DNA of 64,000 nt from Roseibium aggregatum (GCF_017309185.1 NZ_JAEKJZ010000001.1:248001-312000), one strand, 5' to 3'; counted from the stretch's first letter, positions 43,208-52,697 are shown. Notes: generated by a model from the letters alone, not told the origin. Numbers and translations are program-made.

Positions 43208-44602
43208 TCAGCTTACGTGGCCGTCCTTCTTCAGCTCTTGCCAGGTGTCGTTGAGTGTTTTCTCCACTGTCCCTACCAGAATATCGGCTTCCTCGTGGCT
43301 CAGCACCAGCGGAGGAGAGATGATCATGCTGTCGCGAACGGCGCGCATGACCATGCCGTTGGCGAAGGACAAGTCGCGGCAAAGGGTTCCGACCGTGCCG
43401 ACATTCTTGAACGGCAGGTGGGGATTGGCCTTGTCCGGAACCAGTTCAAGCGCGCCGACCAGACCGGCCATGCGGGCTTCGCCGACCAGCGGATGATCGG
43501 AGAGCTTCAGCCAGCGTTCCTTGAGATAGGGACCGATGTCGCTCTTGACCCGCTCGACAAGCCCTTCACGCTCGATGATCTCAAGGTTGGCGAGTGCCGC
43601 CGCCGCGCAGGCCGGATGACCGGAATAGGTGTAGCCGTGATAGAATTCGTCACCGGCCATCATCAACCCTTCGGCGACCCTGTCCGACACCATGACGCCA
43701 CCCATGGGCAGATAGCCCGAGGTCAGCCCCTTGGCGATCGGCATCAGGTCCGGCTCCATGCCGTAATGGGTCGAGCCGAACCATTCGCCGAGACGGCCGA
43801 AGCCGCAGATGACCTCGTCGGAGACGAACAGAATGTCGCGTTCCTTCAGGATCCGGCGGATTTCCGGCCAGTAGGTCTCCGGCGGGATGATGACGCCACC
43901 CGCTCCCTGGATCGGTTCGGCGATAAAGGCGGCGACCTTGTCCTCGCCGAGTTCGTCGATCGCCTGTTCCAGCTTGCGCGCGGCGACGACGCCGAACTCT
44001 TCCGGGCTCATCTCGTGGCCTTCGCCGAACCAGTAGGGTTGGTCGATGTGGTGGACGCCCTGGACCGGCAGATCGCCCTGGCCGTGCATCGCCTTCATGC
44101 CGCCGAGGCTGGTCCCGGCCAGCGTGGAGCCGTGATAGCCGTTCCAGCGGCCAATGATGATCTTCTTGTCCGGCTTGCCCATCTTGTCCCAATAGGTGCG
44201 CACCATCCGGAACACGGTGTCGTTGGCCTCCGAACCGGACGAGCAGTAGAACACCGAATTGATGTGGTCGGGCGCGAGCTTGGCCAGTTTCTCCGACAAG
44301 GCGACCGCCGGCGGGTGGGTCGTCTTGAAGAAGGTGTTGTAGTACGGCAGCTCGATCATCTGCTTGTAGACGGCGTCGGCGATGTCTTTTCGGCCGTAGC
44401 CCACCTGCACGCACCACAGGCCTGCCATGCCGTCGAGGATCTTCTTGCCTTCGGAGTCGGTCAGCCAGACGCCGTCTCCATGGGTGATGATCCGGCTGCC
44501 TTCCTCGTTCAGCGATTTCATGTCGGAGAACGGATGCCAGTGATGGGCGGCATCGAGCTCCTGAAGGGCTTTGGTCGGGTAGATGTTGGAATGGGCCGTC
44601 AT
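43208..44602 (-). CDS. Class III aminotransferase, putrescine/polyamine type (SpuC-like)
   Basis: A 464-residue PLP enzyme of the omega-aminotransferase family: GLWCVQVGYGRKDIADAVYK, SSGSEANDTVFRMVRTYW, FIAEPIQGAGGVIIPPETYW, SDEVICGFGRLG and the PLP-lysine in MPIAKGLTSGYLPMGG. The start MTAHSNIYPTKALQELDAAH resembles SpuC/YgjG-like putrescine-pyruvate aminotransferases. It lies 26 bases after a glutamine-synthetase-like gene on the same strand, which fits putrescine breakdown to 4-aminobutyrate. Beta-alanine or other omega-amine substrates are alternatives. Confidence 0.88.
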   Translation of the reverse strand: MTAHSNIYPTKALQELDAAHHWHPFSDMKSLNEEGSRIITHGDGVWLTDSEGKKILDGMAGLWCVQVGYGRKDIADAVYKQMIELPYYNTFFKTTHPPAVALSEKLAKLAPDHINSVFYCSSGSEANDTVFRMVRTYWDKMGKPDKKIIIGRWNGYHGSTLAGTSLGGMKAMHGQGDLPVQGVHHIDQPYWFGEGHEMSPEEFGVVAARKLEQAIDELGEDKVAAFIAEPIQGAGGVIIPPETYWPEIRRILKERDILFVSDEVICGFGRLGEWFGSTHYGMEPDLMPIAKGLTSGYLPMGGVMVSDRVAEGLMMAGDEFYHGYTYSGHPACAAAALANLEIIEREGLVERVKSDIGPYLKERWLKLSDHPLVGEARMAGLVGALELVPDKANPHLPFKNVGTVGTLCRDLSFANGMVMRAVRDSMIISPPLVLSHEEADILVGTVEKTLNDTWQELKKDGHVS

Positions 44603-44628
44603 GGCGTTAAGCTCCGGAAATGACAGGA

Positions 44629-46032
44629 TCAGACGTTGAGCAGGAGGTATTCCCGCTCCCAGGGGCTGATCACGGACATGAAGGTTTCGAATTCTTCGTA
44701 TTTGATGGCTCTGTAGGTGGCGACGAACTTCTCGCCGAAGACCTCGACCATCTCGTCGGATTTCTCGAACTTGGAGAGGGCTTCCGGCAGGCCGCGGGGC
44801 AGGGATTTCGCCCGGTCCGTGCAATCGTCGGCCTTGGGCGCATCGGGCTTCAGTCCGTTGACGATGCCCAGATACCCGCAGGCGAGGCTTGCCGCGATGG
44901 ACAGATAGGGGTTGGCGTCGGAGCCCGGGATCCGGTTTTCCAGCCGCCGTGCCTGCGGATTGGAATAAGGCACGCGCAGGCCCACCGTACGGTTGTCGTA
45001 GCCCCAATAGACATTGACCGGAGAGGTCGAGGTCTTCGAGAAGCGCCGGTAGGAATTCACGAAAGGCGCCATGATGCAGGTCGCCTTGGGCAGGTATTTC
45101 TGGTGTCCGGCGATAAAGGACAGGAAGGCAGGCGTTTCCTCGCCGTTTTCACCGGCAAAGATGTTTTGGCCGGTTTCCCTGTCGACCACGGACTGGTGAA
45201 TATGCATGGCCGAGCCGGGCTGGTTTGACATCGGCTTCGACATGAAGGTCGCGTACATCTCATGCCGCAGCGCCGCCTCGCGGATCGTGCGCTTGAACAG
45301 GAAGACCTGGTCCGCGAGCACGAGCGGGTTGCCGTGGCGCAGGTTGATTTCCATCTGCGCGGCGCCTTCCTCGTGGATCATCGTATCGATCTCGAGGCCC
45401 TGCTTTTCCGACAGGTCGTAAATGTCGTCGATCAGGTCGTCGAATTCGTTGAGCGCCGAAATGGAATAGGACTGACGGCCGACTTCCGGGCGCCCGGACC
45501 GGCCCCGGGGCGGCTCCAGCGGGTAGTCCGGATCGGTATTGGGCCGAACGAGATAGAATTCGATCTCGGGCGCGACCACCGGCTCCCAGCCCTTGTCCGC
45601 GTAGAGCTTCAGGATCCGTCTCAGCACATTTCGTGGCGCGGTCTCCACCGGCGCACCGTCCCTGGTACAGGCGTCATGTATGAGCTGGGCCGTCGGATCG
45701 CTCTCCCACGGAACGGTGGTCAGGGTCGAATAATCGGCCTTGAAATAAAGATCGCCGTCGATCGGGTTGTGCTGGAACCGCTCGTCGTCGTCGGGATAGT
45801 CGCCAGAGATCGTCTGGGCGAAGATCGAGGCCGGCATGGTCATCACCGGTCCGGAAAAGAACTTCTCCGTCGGCATCATCTTGCCTCGGGCGACACCGGC
45901 GATATCGGGAACGATACACTCGATGTCCTGGATGTTGCGGGCGCTCAGCCACTCCCGGGCGGCTTCCTCATTCGGAACGCCACGCAGACTGTCGATCGGT
46001 TTCGGGCTTTCACTGGCAGAGGTTTCAGCAGT
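44629..46032 (-). CDS. Gamma-glutamylputrescine synthetase-like (glutamine synthetase family)
   Basis: A 467-residue member of the GS superfamily: metal/ATP-binding Glu in APEIEFYLV and HEEGAAQMEINL, HIHQSV, and RRLENRIPGSDANPYLSIAA. The N-terminal beta-grasp domain is short and the PuuA type fits better than GlnA, as no adenylylation Tyr motif is seen. It would join glutamate to putrescine or a related polyamine. The preferred start is GTG at 46032 because GGAG lies seven bases upstream; a TTG at 46047 would add five residues. It forms an operon with the aminotransferase, and a GntR-type operator lies 120 bases upstream. Confidence 0.88.
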   Translation of the reverse strand, partial: TAETSASESPKPIDSLRGVPNEEAAREWLSARNIQDIECIVPDIAGVARGKMMPTEKFFSGPVMTMPASIFAQTISGDYPDDDERFQHNPIDGDLYFKADYSTLTTVPWESDPTAQLIHDACTRDGAPVETAPRNVLRRILKLYADKGWEPVVAPEIEFYLVRPNTDPDYPLEPPRGRSGRPEVGRQSYSISALNEFDDLIDDIYDLSEKQGLEIDTMIHEEGAAQMEINLRHGNPLVLADQVFLFKRTIREAALRHEMYATFMSKPMSNQPGSAMHIHQSVVDRETGQNIFAGENGEETPAFLSFIAGHQKYLPKATCIMAPFVNSYRRFSKTSTSPVNVYWGYDNRTVGLRVPYSNPQARRLENRIPGSDANPYLSIAASLACGYLGIVNGLKPDAPKADDCTDRAKSLPRGLPEALSKFEKSDEMVEVFGEKFVATYRAIKYEEFETFMSVISPWEREYLLLNV

Positions 46033-46151
46033 CACGAGGAGCTCCAATTATCTGGTGCGGGAGGTGCCGAGAGGGGACTTCCTGCCGGCTGGCCCGGCTG
46101 ACGGGCAGTCGCCCGTTTCGACCGGGGTGGCAGATCGACCCGCGTAGCGAA

Positions 46152-46165
46152 TTTGTGATCACAAA
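46152..46165. promoter_or_regulatory. GntR-type operator upstream of the GS/aminotransferase operon
   Basis: TTTGTGATCACAAA is a perfect 14-base palindrome in the gap between the GS gene and the GntR regulator gene. The GTGATCAC core recurs on the other side of the regulator (46967-46974), which suggests that the GntR protein binds both. Confidence 0.72.
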
Positions 46166-46187
46166 ATGACACGGCCGGCGTCCGGGA

Positions 46188-46958
46188 TCAACCGGTTGGT
46201 CCATCGGAGAGGATTTCCCTGCCTAAAAAACCCATGCCGTCCAGGATATCGGCCTTGATCGCCGCGCGCAGAGCCTGCGTGTCGTTGAGCTCGATCGCGC
46301 GAATCGCCTCCTTGTGCCGGTCTTCGAGGATGGCGGTCCCGACCCGACCGTAGACCGTGCGCATGAACGGGGCGAATTGCAGCCAGAGACTGTCGATCAA
46401 GGGCAGAAGGACCTTCGATCGGGACGCCCGGTAGATACGAAAATGAAAGGCGTGGTTCAGCCGCATGTAGGATTCCGCGTCGCCGCTGTGAAGGCAGGCG
46501 TCGATATCGTCGTCTATGGCCTTCAACTCGCCCGCCGCGTCGCCGAAAAGGTGCGGCAGCGCAAGTTCCGCGAGTTCCGGCTCCAGCAAGAGCCGCGCCT
46601 TCAACACTTCGTCGAAACGCGCGGGCGTCATGTCCGGTACCTGGACCCGGCCGTTGGGCTTGACCTCGAGAGCGTTTTCGGCGGCAAGCCGTTGCAGCAC
46701 CTCCCGGACCGGCATGGGGCTGACGCCGATTTCCGCCGCAAGCCCGCGGATGGTCACGGGTTTGCCGGGGACGAAGCGGCCGGTCAGGAGGCCGGTCCGC
46801 ACGGCCGTATCGACCATTTCGCGCGTCGTGCCCCGCGAGGAAACGCGCTGTCCCGCGGGGGCTTTTGCGGGACCGGACTGGAGGGCGGAGCGCCGGACGG
46901 CCAATGTCTTTTTCCTGGTGCGGTGAAACCCAAATTCGTGATCCGGCTTGACAGCCAT
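46188..46958 (-). CDS. GntR-family regulator (FadR/FCD subgroup)
   Basis: A 256-residue regulator: winged helix (about 45-105) with RGLAAEIGVSPMPVREVLQR, and an FCD ligand domain (about 110-250) with the metal ligands in NHAFHFRIYRAS and DRHKEAIRAI. The N-terminus has a long basic lead (MAVKPDHEFGFHRTRKKTLA) beyond the family, so a later start near the second Met is possible. It sits between two polyamine GS genes and between two matching GTGATCAC palindromes, so it probably controls putrescine catabolism in response to a polyamine or derived acid. Confidence 0.88.
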   Translation of the reverse strand: MAVKPDHEFGFHRTRKKTLAVRRSALQSGPAKAPAGQRVSSRGTTREMVDTAVRTGLLTGRFVPGKPVTIRGLAAEIGVSPMPVREVLQRLAAENALEVKPNGRVQVPDMTPARFDEVLKARLLLEPELAELALPHLFGDAAGELKAIDDDIDACLHSGDAESYMRLNHAFHFRIYRASRSKVLLPLIDSLWLQFAPFMRTVYGRVGTAILEDRHKEAIRAIELNDTQALRAAIKADILDGMGFLGREILSDGPTG

Positions 46959-46966
46959 TTCAGAAA

Positions 46967-46974
46967 GTGATCAC
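46967..46974. promoter_or_regulatory. Second GntR-type operator core upstream of the GntR gene and GS paralog 2
   Basis: GTGATCAC within AAAGTGATCACATTTTT repeats the core of the palindrome at 46152. It lies nine bases before the GntR start on the minus side and 90 bases before the divergent GS gene, allowing joint control of both and autoregulation. Confidence 0.65.
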
Positions 46975-47063
46975 ATTTTTGGAAATGAAGCAAACGAAAG
47001 CTGACGGCGCGTTGCAACGGCGGGCCGGAGAAAACAGCCGACGACAGGGCGAGCAAATTCTGA

Positions 47064-48452
47064 ATGAATGAACTTCCTCATCAGGTTCTCGAACATCCGG
47101 CCGAACCCGGATGGAAGACGGAGTTCGACGCCTTTCTGGCCGCCCATCCGGACCTCGATACGCTTGAAGTCATTTTGCCGGACACCAATGGCGTGCTCCG
47201 GGGTAAATGGTTGCCGGGCAAGGCGCTGACCAAGGTGTTCGAGGGCGGTGTCGCCTTTCCCTATTCCCTGTTCGGACTGGATGTCTGGGGGCGCGAGGTT
47301 GAAGCCACCGGCATGCACCTTGAGACCGGTGACAAGGACGGCGTCTGCTGGCCGATCCCGGAAACCCTGAAACTCGTCCCCTGGACCGACCGCAAGACGG
47401 CGCAGGTGCTTTTGTCGATGTACGACCGGGACGGTCAGCCGTTCCTGGCCGACCCGCGCCATGTGCTTGAAAACACCATCACCGAACTCAAGGAGGAGTT
47501 CGGTCTGACCGCGACCTGCGCGTTCGAGCTGGAATTCTATCTGTTCGAGGAAAGCGAGGGCGACTGGACCGAGCAGCCGAAACCGCTGTTTTCGACCCAT
47601 CTCGGCCCGGCGCGCCAGAACATGTACGCGCTTTCCGATCTGGAAGCCCTGCTGCCGGTGGTCGACGATCTGCGCAGAGCCTGCGAGGCGCAGGGGATTC
47701 CCGCCGATGCCGCGGTCTCCGAAGCCGCGCCCGGCCAGTTCGAACTGAACCTGCACCACCGCAACAACCCGCTCCTGGCCGCCGATGACGTGGTGCTCCT
47801 GCGCCGCCTCGTGGCCGGTGTCGCGCGCAAGCACGAGTTGAAGGCGTCCTTCATGGCCAAGCCCTTCGTGGAATGGCCCGGCAACGGCATGCATGTGCAT
47901 GTCTCCATGGACGATGGAACGGGCAACCTGTTCGCCGACAGTGACAATGGGGCGGAACACCTCGGCTACGCCATCAACGGCCTGTTGAAGACGATGCCGG
48001 AATCCCAGCTTCTTTACATCTCAACCTTCAACGGCTTCCGGCGGATGCAGCCGGGCTCCTACGCGCCGGCCTCCATCTGCTGGGGCTATGACAACCGTTC
48101 CGTGGCCTTGCGGGTGCCCGCCTCCAGCCCGGAAGCGGCGCGCGTCGAGCACCGGATCGCCGGGGCGGATGCCAATCCCTACCTGGTGCTGACCGGCATT
48201 CTGGCAGGCATGATGGAAGGGCTTCGCCTGAAGAAGGACCCGCCGGCCCCGGTCACCGGGAATGCCTATGAAAAACGGAAGAAACGGCTGACCCCCTGGA
48301 TGGACGAGGCCATTGACGCTTTCGAGGCATCGAAGCTGATGAAGCGGGCCGTCGGCAAGGAGATGCACAAGGTGCTGACGGAAATCAAACGGGAAGAGTT
48401 GAACGAATTTGGGCGGGAGATTTCCTCTTTGGAACGCCAGACATACTTATAG
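47064..48452 (+). CDS. Gamma-glutamylpolyamine synthetase-like, second paralog
   Basis: A 462-residue GS-superfamily protein: AFELEFYLFEE, SEAAPGQFELNLHH, GNGMHVHVSMDDG and ARVEHRIAGADANPYLVLTG. It differs clearly from the paralog at 44629-46032, with the beginning LEVILPDTNGVLRGKWLPGK, and resembles the PuuA/FluG branch. It probably glutamylates another polyamine or the same amine under other conditions. It diverges from the GntR gene and is followed 151 bases later by potF. A weak promoter-like region precedes potF, so co-transcription is uncertain. Confidence 0.87.
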   Translation: MNELPHQVLEHPAEPGWKTEFDAFLAAHPDLDTLEVILPDTNGVLRGKWLPGKALTKVFEGGVAFPYSLFGLDVWGREVEATGMHLETGDKDGVCWPIPETLKLVPWTDRKTAQVLLSMYDRDGQPFLADPRHVLENTITELKEEFGLTATCAFELEFYLFEESEGDWTEQPKPLFSTHLGPARQNMYALSDLEALLPVVDDLRRACEAQGIPADAAVSEAAPGQFELNLHHRNNPLLAADDVVLLRRLVAGVARKHELKASFMAKPFVEWPGNGMHVHVSMDDGTGNLFADSDNGAEHLGYAINGLLKTMPESQLLYISTFNGFRRMQPGSYAPASICWGYDNRSVALRVPASSPEAARVEHRIAGADANPYLVLTGILAGMMEGLRLKKDPPAPVTGNAYEKRKKRLTPWMDEAIDAFEASKLMKRAVGKEMHKVLTEIKREELNEFGREISSLERQTYL

Positions 48453-48603
48453 GCAGATCCTGCTTAAAATCGGCGCTGGACAAAAACCGGCGTCAAAGCC
48501 AATCTGCGGGACACAAAAGACGCAACCAGCGCAAATGTCCTTTTGCAATGAAGGCACAAGACCTTAGCAAGGCATGAGACAAATCTCTGAGGGGAGTTTT
48601 GAA

Positions 48604-49698
48604 ATGAGTTTGAAAAGCCTGTTCACCGGAGCCGCCGCCCTGTCGCTGATGTGCGGTGCGGCCTTCGCCCAGGACCGGACTGTCAATGTCTATAACTGGT
48701 CCGACTATATCGACGAGTCGATCCTTGAAGACTTCACCAAGGAGACCGGCATCAAGGTCGTCTATGATGTCTTCGACAGCAACGAGGTGCTTGAAACCAA
48801 GCTGCTTGCCGGTGGAACCGGTTATGACGTCGTGGTTCCGACGGGGACCTTCCTGTCCCGTCAGATCCAGGCCGGCGTGTTTTCCGAACTCGACAAGTCG
48901 AAGCTGTCGAACATGTCCAACATGTGGAAGGAGATCGAGGAGCGCGTCGAGAAATACGACCCGGGCAACAAGTACTCCATCAACTACATGTGGGGTACCA
49001 CCGGCATCGGCTATAACGTCGACAAGGTGAAGGAAGTTCTCGGGGAAGACGCCCCGGTCGACAGCCTGGCACTTATCCTCGATCCGGCGAACATGGAGAA
49101 GCTCAAGGACTGCGGCGTATTCGTGCTCGATGCCCCGACAGAAACCTTCCCGGCGGCTCTGAAGTATCTGGGTCTTGACCCGGACAGCAAGGATCCGGCG
49201 GAGCTTGAAAAGGCGGCCGACGTCTGGAAGGCCGTGCGGCCGTCCATTCAGAAGTTCCATTCTTCCGAATACATCAACGCGCTCGCCAATGGCGACATCT
49301 GCGTTGCGCTCGGCTGGTCTGGCGACGTGCTGCAGGCGCGCGACCGGGCGGCCGAAGCCGACAACGGCGTCACGGTCGAATACAGCATTCCGAAGGAAGG
49401 CGCGCTGATGTGGTTCGACCAGATGGCGATCCCGGCCGACGCGCAGCACAAGGAAGAGGCGCTTGAGTTCCTGAACTACATCATGCGCCCGGACGTCATG
49501 GCCAAGGCCTCCAACTACGTCTACTACGCCAACGGCAACAAGGCGTCCCAGGAACTCCTGAACGACGACGTCATCGGCGACCCGGCGATCTACCCGACCG
49601 AGGAAACCGTGCAGAACCTCTACACCGTCACGGCGTATCCGCCGAAAGTGAACCGGGTGGTCACCCGGCTCTGGACGGCAGTGAAGAGCGGTCAGTAA
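48604..49698 (+). CDS. potF: Putrescine ABC transporter substrate-binding protein
   Basis: A 364-residue periplasmic binding protein: signal peptide (LSLMCGAAFAQ), then VNVYNWSDYIDESILEDFTK, the PotD/PotF start with the substrate-binding Trp-Ser-Asp. YINALANGDICVALGWSGD and IPKEGALMWFDQMAIPADAQ carry further binding residues. The PotF rather than PotD identity is favoured by the potGHI genes and polyamine catabolic neighbours. The start at 48604 follows GAGGGGAG. An intrinsic terminator separates it from potG, giving excess binding protein. Confidence 0.93.
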   Translation: MSLKSLFTGAAALSLMCGAAFAQDRTVNVYNWSDYIDESILEDFTKETGIKVVYDVFDSNEVLETKLLAGGTGYDVVVPTGTFLSRQIQAGVFSELDKSKLSNMSNMWKEIEERVEKYDPGNKYSINYMWGTTGIGYNVDKVKEVLGEDAPVDSLALILDPANMEKLKDCGVFVLDAPTETFPAALKYLGLDPDSKDPAELEKAADVWKAVRPSIQKFHSSEYINALANGDICVALGWSGDVLQARDRAAEADNGVTVEYSIPKEGALMWFDQMAIPADAQHKEEALEFLNYIMRPDVMAKASNYVYYANGNKASQELLNDDVIGDPAIYPTEETVQNLYTVTAYPPKVNRVVTRLWTAVKSGQ

Positions 49699-49706
49699 CG
49701 AAACGG

Positions 49707-49739
49707 AAAACCGCCGGTCCTGAAGGGCCGGCGGTTTTC
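49707..49739 (+). terminator. Terminator between potF and potG
   Basis: AAAACCGCCGG and CCGGCGGTTTTC form a perfect 11-base stem around TCCTGAAGGG, ending in a short T run, 8 bases after potF. It likely limits read-through into potGHI. Confidence 0.78.
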
Positions 49740-49775
49740 GGTTTGAGGCGTCTGTCATAAGGGGTGGGGACCGTT

Positions 49776-50933
49776 TTGGCGAAGAAATCTGTAGGACCCG
49801 TGCGGCGGGAATTTACCCCGTGGGAAAATCCCGATCATCCGCCTTTCATCGAATTCCGGAACGTGAGCAAGAAGTTCGGTGACTTCACGGCGGTCAGAAA
49901 CCTGTCCCTGAAGATCTACGAGCGCGAGTTCTTCGCTCTGCTTGGCGGGTCCGGCTGCGGCAAGACAACCCTGATGCGCATGCTGGCCGGCTTCGAAACG
50001 CCGACATCCGGGCAGATTTTTCTGGACGGCCAGGATCTGGCGGGCATCCCGCCCTACCGCCGCCCCTCCAACATGATGTTCCAGTCCTATGCGTTGTTTC
50101 CGCATATGAGCGTGGAAAAGAACATCGCCTTCGGCTTGAAGCAAGACAAGCTTCCGCAGGCCGAGATAGATGATCGGGTCGCCGAAATGCTGAGGCTGAC
50201 CAAGCTGGAACAATTCGCCAAGCGCAAGCCGCACCAGCTGTCCGGCGGGCAGAGGCAGCGGGTGGCTCTGGCGCGGTCGCTCGCCAAGCGCCCGAAGGTT
50301 CTGCTCCTGGACGAACCGCTCGGCGCGCTGGACCGGAAGCTGCGCGAGGAAACCCAGTTCGAGCTGATGAACCTTCAGGAAGAACTGAAAATGACCTTCC
50401 TGATCGTCACCCACGACCAGGAAGAGGCCATGACGGTTGCCGACCGGATCGCGGTCATGGACAAGGGAGAGTTGATCCAGGTCGCGACACCCTCGGAAAT
50501 CTACGAGGCGCCGAACTCGATATATGTTGCGGATTTCATCGGCGACGTGAACCTGATCGAGGCCACTGTTTCGGAGGTCTCCGAAGACGGTACCAAGCTG
50601 CACTCGACGGGGGAGGGCTTTCTCATAGAAAGCAGCCAGACCACGGAGGCCGCGCCCGGAGACAAGGTCTGGTACGCCATACGTCCCGAGAAGGTCCGTA
50701 TCGCCAAGGGGCAGGGAGACGCCGGCGCCTTCAATCAGGTCACCGGGATCGTCTGGGACATCGGCTATCTCGGCGACGTGTCAATCATTCACGCCAAGGT
50801 CGGCGCCGACAACCGGGATATCCTTCGGGCGACCTTCGCCAATGTCTCGAGGATGGTCGAGGACCCGATCACCTGGGACGAGGATGTCGTCTTGTCCTTC
50901 GACCGGGATGCCGGCGTCATCCTGACACGCTAG
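49776..50933 (+). CDS. potG: Putrescine ABC transporter ATP-binding protein
   Basis: A 385-residue ATPase: Walker A GGSGCGKTTLM, Q-loop MMFQSYALFPHMSV, signature LSGGQRQRVALARS, Walker B VLLLDEPLGALD, switch His in VTHDQEEAM. The C-terminal TOBE domain (about 285-380) has WYAIRPEKVRIAKG. The start is taken as TTG at 49776 because GGGGTGGGG lies at good spacing; GTG at 49764 is the alternative and adds four residues. It is followed by potH after ten bases. Confidence 0.92.
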   Translation: MAKKSVGPVRREFTPWENPDHPPFIEFRNVSKKFGDFTAVRNLSLKIYEREFFALLGGSGCGKTTLMRMLAGFETPTSGQIFLDGQDLAGIPPYRRPSNMMFQSYALFPHMSVEKNIAFGLKQDKLPQAEIDDRVAEMLRLTKLEQFAKRKPHQLSGGQRQRVALARSLAKRPKVLLLDEPLGALDRKLREETQFELMNLQEELKMTFLIVTHDQEEAMTVADRIAVMDKGELIQVATPSEIYEAPNSIYVADFIGDVNLIEATVSEVSEDGTKLHSTGEGFLIESSQTTEAAPGDKVWYAIRPEKVRIAKGQGDAGAFNQVTGIVWDIGYLGDVSIIHAKVGADNRDILRATFANVSRMVEDPITWDEDVVLSFDRDAGVILTR

Positions 50934-50943
50934 GAGGGGCGAT

Positions 50944-51876
50944 ATGGACGAGGAAGTGCACGTTGCCGCTCCAGTAAAGCGGTCGTTGGGCGGCTGGCTT
51001 CTGATCGCAATGCCTTATCTTTGGCTGCTGATCTTCTTTCTTGCGCCTTTTCTGATCGTTTTCAAGATTTCCCTTTCGGAAGTGGCCATCGCCATCCCCC
51101 CCTATCTGCCGACCTTCGATTTCTCCGAAGGCTGGGAGACATTCCGGGAAAATCTGTCGTCCTTCTCGCTTGAAAACTATATCTGGCTGACCGAGGACGC
51201 TCTTTACTGGAAGTCCTATCTCTCCTCGGTGATCATCGCCGCGACCTCGACGGTCCTGACCCTCTTGATCGGGTATCCGATTGCCTACGGCATGGCGCGA
51301 AGCCCGCAGTCCTGGCGCCCGACGCTGCTGATGCTGGTGATCCTGCCGTTCTGGACCAGCTTCCTGATCCGGGTCTACGCCTGGATCGGTATTCTGAAGA
51401 ACGAAGGCCTGCTCAATCAGCTCCTCCTGTCGCTCGGGCTCATCGACGAACCGCTGGTCATCCTGAACACCAACATCGCCGTCTATATCGGCATCGTCTA
51501 TTCCTACCTGCCGTTCCTCGTGCTGCCGCTTTATGCAAGCCTGGAAAAGCTGGACGGCAGCCTGCTGGAGGCGGCCGAGGACCTCGGTTGTCCGCCCTGG
51601 AAAGCGTTCTGGAAGGTCACCCTGCCGCTTTCGATCCCCGGCATGATCGCCGGCTGTTTCCTGGTGTTCATTCCGGCCGTCGGCGAATTCGTCATTCCGG
51701 ATCTGCTCGGCGGTTCCGACACCTTGATGATCGGCAAGACGCTCTGGGTCGAATTCTTCAACAACAGGGACTGGCCGGTCTCCTCCGCCGTCGCGGTGAT
51801 CCTGCTGATGATCCTGGTGATCCCGATCGTGCTCTTCCAGAACCAGCAGCAGAAAATGGCGGAGAAGAACGGATGA
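50944..51876 (+). CDS. potH: Putrescine ABC transporter permease
   Basis: A 310-residue membrane protein with six segments (the first LIAMPYLWLLIFFLAPFLIV) and the EAA coupling motif EAAEDLGCPPWKAFWKVTLP. The loop after TM1 and the C-terminal FQNQQQKMAEKNG are typical of PotH/PotB. It overlaps potI by four bases (ATGA). Confidence 0.93.
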   Translation: MDEEVHVAAPVKRSLGGWLLIAMPYLWLLIFFLAPFLIVFKISLSEVAIAIPPYLPTFDFSEGWETFRENLSSFSLENYIWLTEDALYWKSYLSSVIIAATSTVLTLLIGYPIAYGMARSPQSWRPTLLMLVILPFWTSFLIRVYAWIGILKNEGLLNQLLLSLGLIDEPLVILNTNIAVYIGIVYSYLPFLVLPLYASLEKLDGSLLEAAEDLGCPPWKAFWKVTLPLSIPGMIAGCFLVFIPAVGEFVIPDLLGGSDTLMIGKTLWVEFFNNRDWPVSSAVAVILLMILVIPIVLFQNQQQKMAEKNG

Positions 51877-52697
51877 CGCGCGGCCCGACCTGGTTCAACA
51901 TAACCTCCCTGATCGCAGGCTTTTCCTTCCTGTACCTGCCGATCGTGCTGCTGGTGATCTATTCCTTCAACGAGAGCAGGCTGGTGACGGTCTGGGGCGG
52001 GTTCTCGACCAAGTGGTATGTCTCCCTGCTGCAAAACGATCAGCTTCTCGACGCCGCCTGGGTGACTTTGCGCGTCGCGTTTGTCTCCGCCAGCATCGCC
52101 ACCGTGCTCGGCACGCTGGCGGCGCTCGTGCTGGTACGTTCCGGCCGGTTTGTCGGCCGGACGCTTTTCTCGGGCATGATCTTCGCGCCTCTGGTGATGC
52201 CTGAGGTGATCCTCGGCCTCTCCCTGCTCTTGTTGTTCGTAGCCATGGACCAGACACGCGGCTTCTGGACGGTCATGCTGGCGCACACCACGTTTTCCAT
52301 GTGCTATGTGGCGGTGGTCGTGCAGTCGCGTCTCGTGGGCTTCGACAAGTCCATGGAGGAGGCGGCGGAAGATCTCGGCTGCCCGCCGGTCAAGACCTTC
52401 TTCCTGATCACACTGCCGATCATCCTGCCGGGCGTTATCGCCGGCTGGATGCTCGCCTTCACGCTTTCCCTGGACGATCTGGTGATCGCAAGCTTCACCA
52501 CCGGGCCCGGCGCGACGACCCTGCCGATGAAGATCTACTCCCAGGTGCGCCTGGGTGTTACGCCGGAAATCAACGCGGTCTGCACCATTCTGGTGGCACT
52601 TGTCACCCTCGGCGTGATCGCCGCCTCCATCGCCACCAAACGTCAGCAGGTTCAGCGGGAGCGGGACGAGCGGGCGGCATTCGGAGCTGAGGGATGA
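51873..52697 (+). CDS. potI: Putrescine ABC transporter permease
   Basis: A 274-residue membrane protein with the EAA motif EAAEDLGCPPVKTFFLITLP and the PotI/PotC start SFLYLPIVLLVIYSFNESRL. It completes the potFGHI set. The start at 51873 overlaps the potH stop; any earlier start would lie inside potH. No further transporter gene follows. Confidence 0.93.
   Translation: MTRGPTWFNITSLIAGFSFLYLPIVLLVIYSFNESRLVTVWGGFSTKWYVSLLQNDQLLDAAWVTLRVAFVSASIATVLGTLAALVLVRSGRFVGRTLFSGMIFAPLVMPEVILGLSLLLLFVAMDQTRGFWTVMLAHTTFSMCYVAVVVQSRLVGFDKSMEEAAEDLGCPPVKTFFLITLPIILPGVIAGWMLAFTLSLDDLVIASFTTGPGATTLPMKIYSQVRLGVTPEINAVCTILVALVTLGVIAASIATKRQQVQRERDERAAFGAEG

Noticed and set aside
43175..44623. Plus-strand frame of 482 codons opposite the aminotransferase
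   Set aside because: Antisense shadow of a gene with full PLP motifs.
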